A stretch of DNA of 6,107 nucleotides from an uncultured Brevundimonas sp. (GTDB lineage Bacteria > Pseudomonadota > Alphaproteobacteria > Caulobacterales > Caulobacteraceae), in contig CAMLNY010000084.1 of the NCBI GenBank assembly GCA_946481405.1, positions 1-6,107 of the forward strand, given 5' to 3'. The translations under genes were made by a program, and so were the position numbers. Below the pieces are notes generated by a model. It did no database searches, was not told the DNA's origin, and saw only the letters and a list, made by a program, of their open reading frames with translations. The stretch's first letter is position 1. The number at the start of each line of letters is the position of its first letter. Shown one piece after another: positions 5,329 through 6,107 of the stretch.

Positions 5329-5876
5329 TGGCCCGCCGCAAGTCCACGAGCCTCGGCTTCCTGCGCCGCTTCGGCCGCGACGGCTCGGGCGTGTCCGCCG
5401 TCGAGTTCGCCCTGATCGCCCCGGTGCTGATTCTGGTCTATTTCGGCCTCGCCGAGTTCTGTCAGGCCTATATGGCCCAGCGCCGGATGGGCCACTCGAC
5501 GTCACAGGTCGCCGACATCGTGGCCCAGTATCAGACGGTCGACGCCGATCTGATCGACGACACCTTCGCGCTCGGCGGTCTGGTCCTCGCCCCCTTCCCC
5601 GACAGCGCCCTGGCCCTGCGGGTCACCGCCATCACCCGGGGAACCGACGGCGTCGCCCGCGTCACCTGGAGTCGCGGCAAGGGCATGACCAAGCGCAGCG
5701 GCAATGTCACCGTCCCCGCCGGTCTGATCGAGAACGGCGAGAGCATCATCATGAGCGAGGGGACTTACGACTATGTCTCGCCGCTCAATCAGGTCCTGCC
5801 GGGCACCAAGCGGTTCAGCCACACCTTCTGGCTCCGTCCCCGTCTGGTGAACACCATCACCTGCAACGACTGCTAG
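5328..5876 (+). CDS. TadE/TadG-family minor pilin-like assembly protein (second)
   Basis: A 182-residue paralogous family member, perhaps the TadF/TadG counterpart. A basic leader ends at G21, then VSAVEFALIAPVL gives Glu at +5 and Phe at +6 and one membrane helix (about 23-45). The periplasmic part is about 135 residues. C45 lies at the helix end, and the chain finishes with a CNDC motif (C179, C182). Like its neighbour it is a likely CpaA substrate and inner-membrane pseudopilin. The ATG shares its A with the previous stop (TGATG), indicating coupled translation. The length is modest for TadG proteins, which often carry a large von Willebrand-type domain; none is present here. Its TAG stop overlaps the stop of the convergent chorismate-enzyme gene. 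Confidence 0.88.
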   Translation: MARRKSTSLGFLRRFGRDGSGVSAVEFALIAPVLILVYFGLAEFCQAYMAQRRMGHSTSQVADIVAQYQTVDADLIDDTFALGGLVLAPFPDSALALRVTAITRGTDGVARVTWSRGKGMTKRSGNVTVPAGLIENGESIIMSEGTYDYVSPLNQVLPGTKRFSHTFWLRPRLVNTITCNDC

Positions 5877-6107
5877 CCGACCAGGGCGCGCCGGACGGCC
5901 GCGATCTTGGCCTCCGTCTCATGAAGCTCTGACACGGGATCGCTGTCCGCCACGATCCCGGCTCCCGCCAGGGTCCGGAAGCGCCACACCCCGTCCTCGC
6001 GCCAGAAGCCGATCGTCCGGATCAGCACCGAGGCCGTCAGGCCGCCGGCGTCATCGACGACGAACAGACTTCCGCACCACGGCCCGCGCGGGTCCTCGTA
6101 CCCGGCG
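5873..6107 (-). CDS. pabB: C-terminal end of a chorismate-binding enzyme, probably aminodeoxychorismate synthase component I
   Basis: Partial gene; the N-terminus lies beyond the window. The visible 77 residues read DPRGPWCGSL at the start, SVLIRT in the middle, LAGAGIVADSDPVSELHET next, and end in KIAAVRRALVG. The RGPW(C)G, IRT and GAGIVADSDP...E..ET..K motifs are those of the chorismate-binding fold shared by PabB, TrpE and isochorismate synthases. PabB converts chorismate and glutamine-derived ammonia to aminodeoxychorismate for folate synthesis. PabB is preferred because this C-terminus is short and lies outside a trp context, but TrpE or a PabB-PabC fusion relative cannot be excluded. 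It is a housekeeping gene unrelated to the pilus, convergent with the operon to its left. Confidence 0.8.
   Translation of the reverse strand, partial: AGYEDPRGPWCGSLFVVDDAGGLTASVLIRTIGFWREDGVWRFRTLAGAGIVADSDPVSELHETEAKIAAVRRALVG

Noticed and set aside
4603..5505. Minus-strand open frame (300 codons) opposite the TadE-like genes
   Set aside because: The plus strand here carries two TadE-family genes with signature motifs and coupled starts; the antisense product has no recognisable domain.

Overview
This GC-rich window looks like part of a Caulobacterales-type alphaproteobacterial chromosome (Caulobacter or Brevundimonas-like). That is inferred from the Flp pilin sequence, the order pilA-cpaA-cpaB-cpaC, and sparse TTAA-containing boxes resembling CtrA sites. 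It carries the proximal part of a Tad/Cpa locus, the type IVc (Flp) pilus system for surface attachment, plus a divergent accessory pilus operon and the tail of an unrelated chorismate-utilising enzyme gene.

Minus-strand arm, in transcription order. Two nearly identical 54-residue pilin genes (pilA-2 at 3810-3974 and pilA-1 at 3274-3438) each have their own upstream region and a hairpin terminator. They are followed by cpaA (prepilin peptidase, 2644-3156), cpaB (SAF-domain assembly protein, 1604-2539) and cpaC (outer-membrane secretin, 1607 down to the window edge, cut off at its C-terminus). cpaB and cpaC overlap by four bases (ATGA). Neither pilin gene is visible as a clean long reading frame: pilA-1 is very short, and pilA-2 is hidden in a longer frame opened by upstream in-frame codons.

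Plus-strand arm: a compact three-gene operon at 4337-5876. It encodes a secreted stand-alone copy of the N-terminal domain that also begins CpaC, followed by two TadE/TadG-family minor-pilin-like proteins. The genes are 2 bp apart or overlap by 1 bp. The arm ends tail-to-tail with a minus-strand gene for the C-terminus of a PabB/TrpE-type chorismate-binding enzyme, and the two stop codons share one CTAG palindrome.

How it fits together: CpaA should cleave the PilA prepilins, and probably the two TadE-like proteins, after a conserved Gly that lies before a +5 Glu. CpaC forms the outer-membrane channel. CpaB sits in the periplasm, anchored in the inner membrane, and links to the channel. The ATPases and platform proteins (CpaD, CpaE, CpaF, TadB, TadC) are not in the window and would be expected beyond position 1.

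Most notable: (i) the tandem pilin duplication, which includes promoter-region elements and terminators; (ii) a shared NTAG-N7-TTAAC box upstream of pilA-1, pilA-2 and cpaB; (iii) the stand-alone secretin-N-domain protein; (iv) low-complexity insertions in CpaC and CpaB. I saw no CRISPR array, tRNA, rRNA, insertion sequence or phage gene. This is a recognisable pilus locus with local innovations, not a wholly unknown system.
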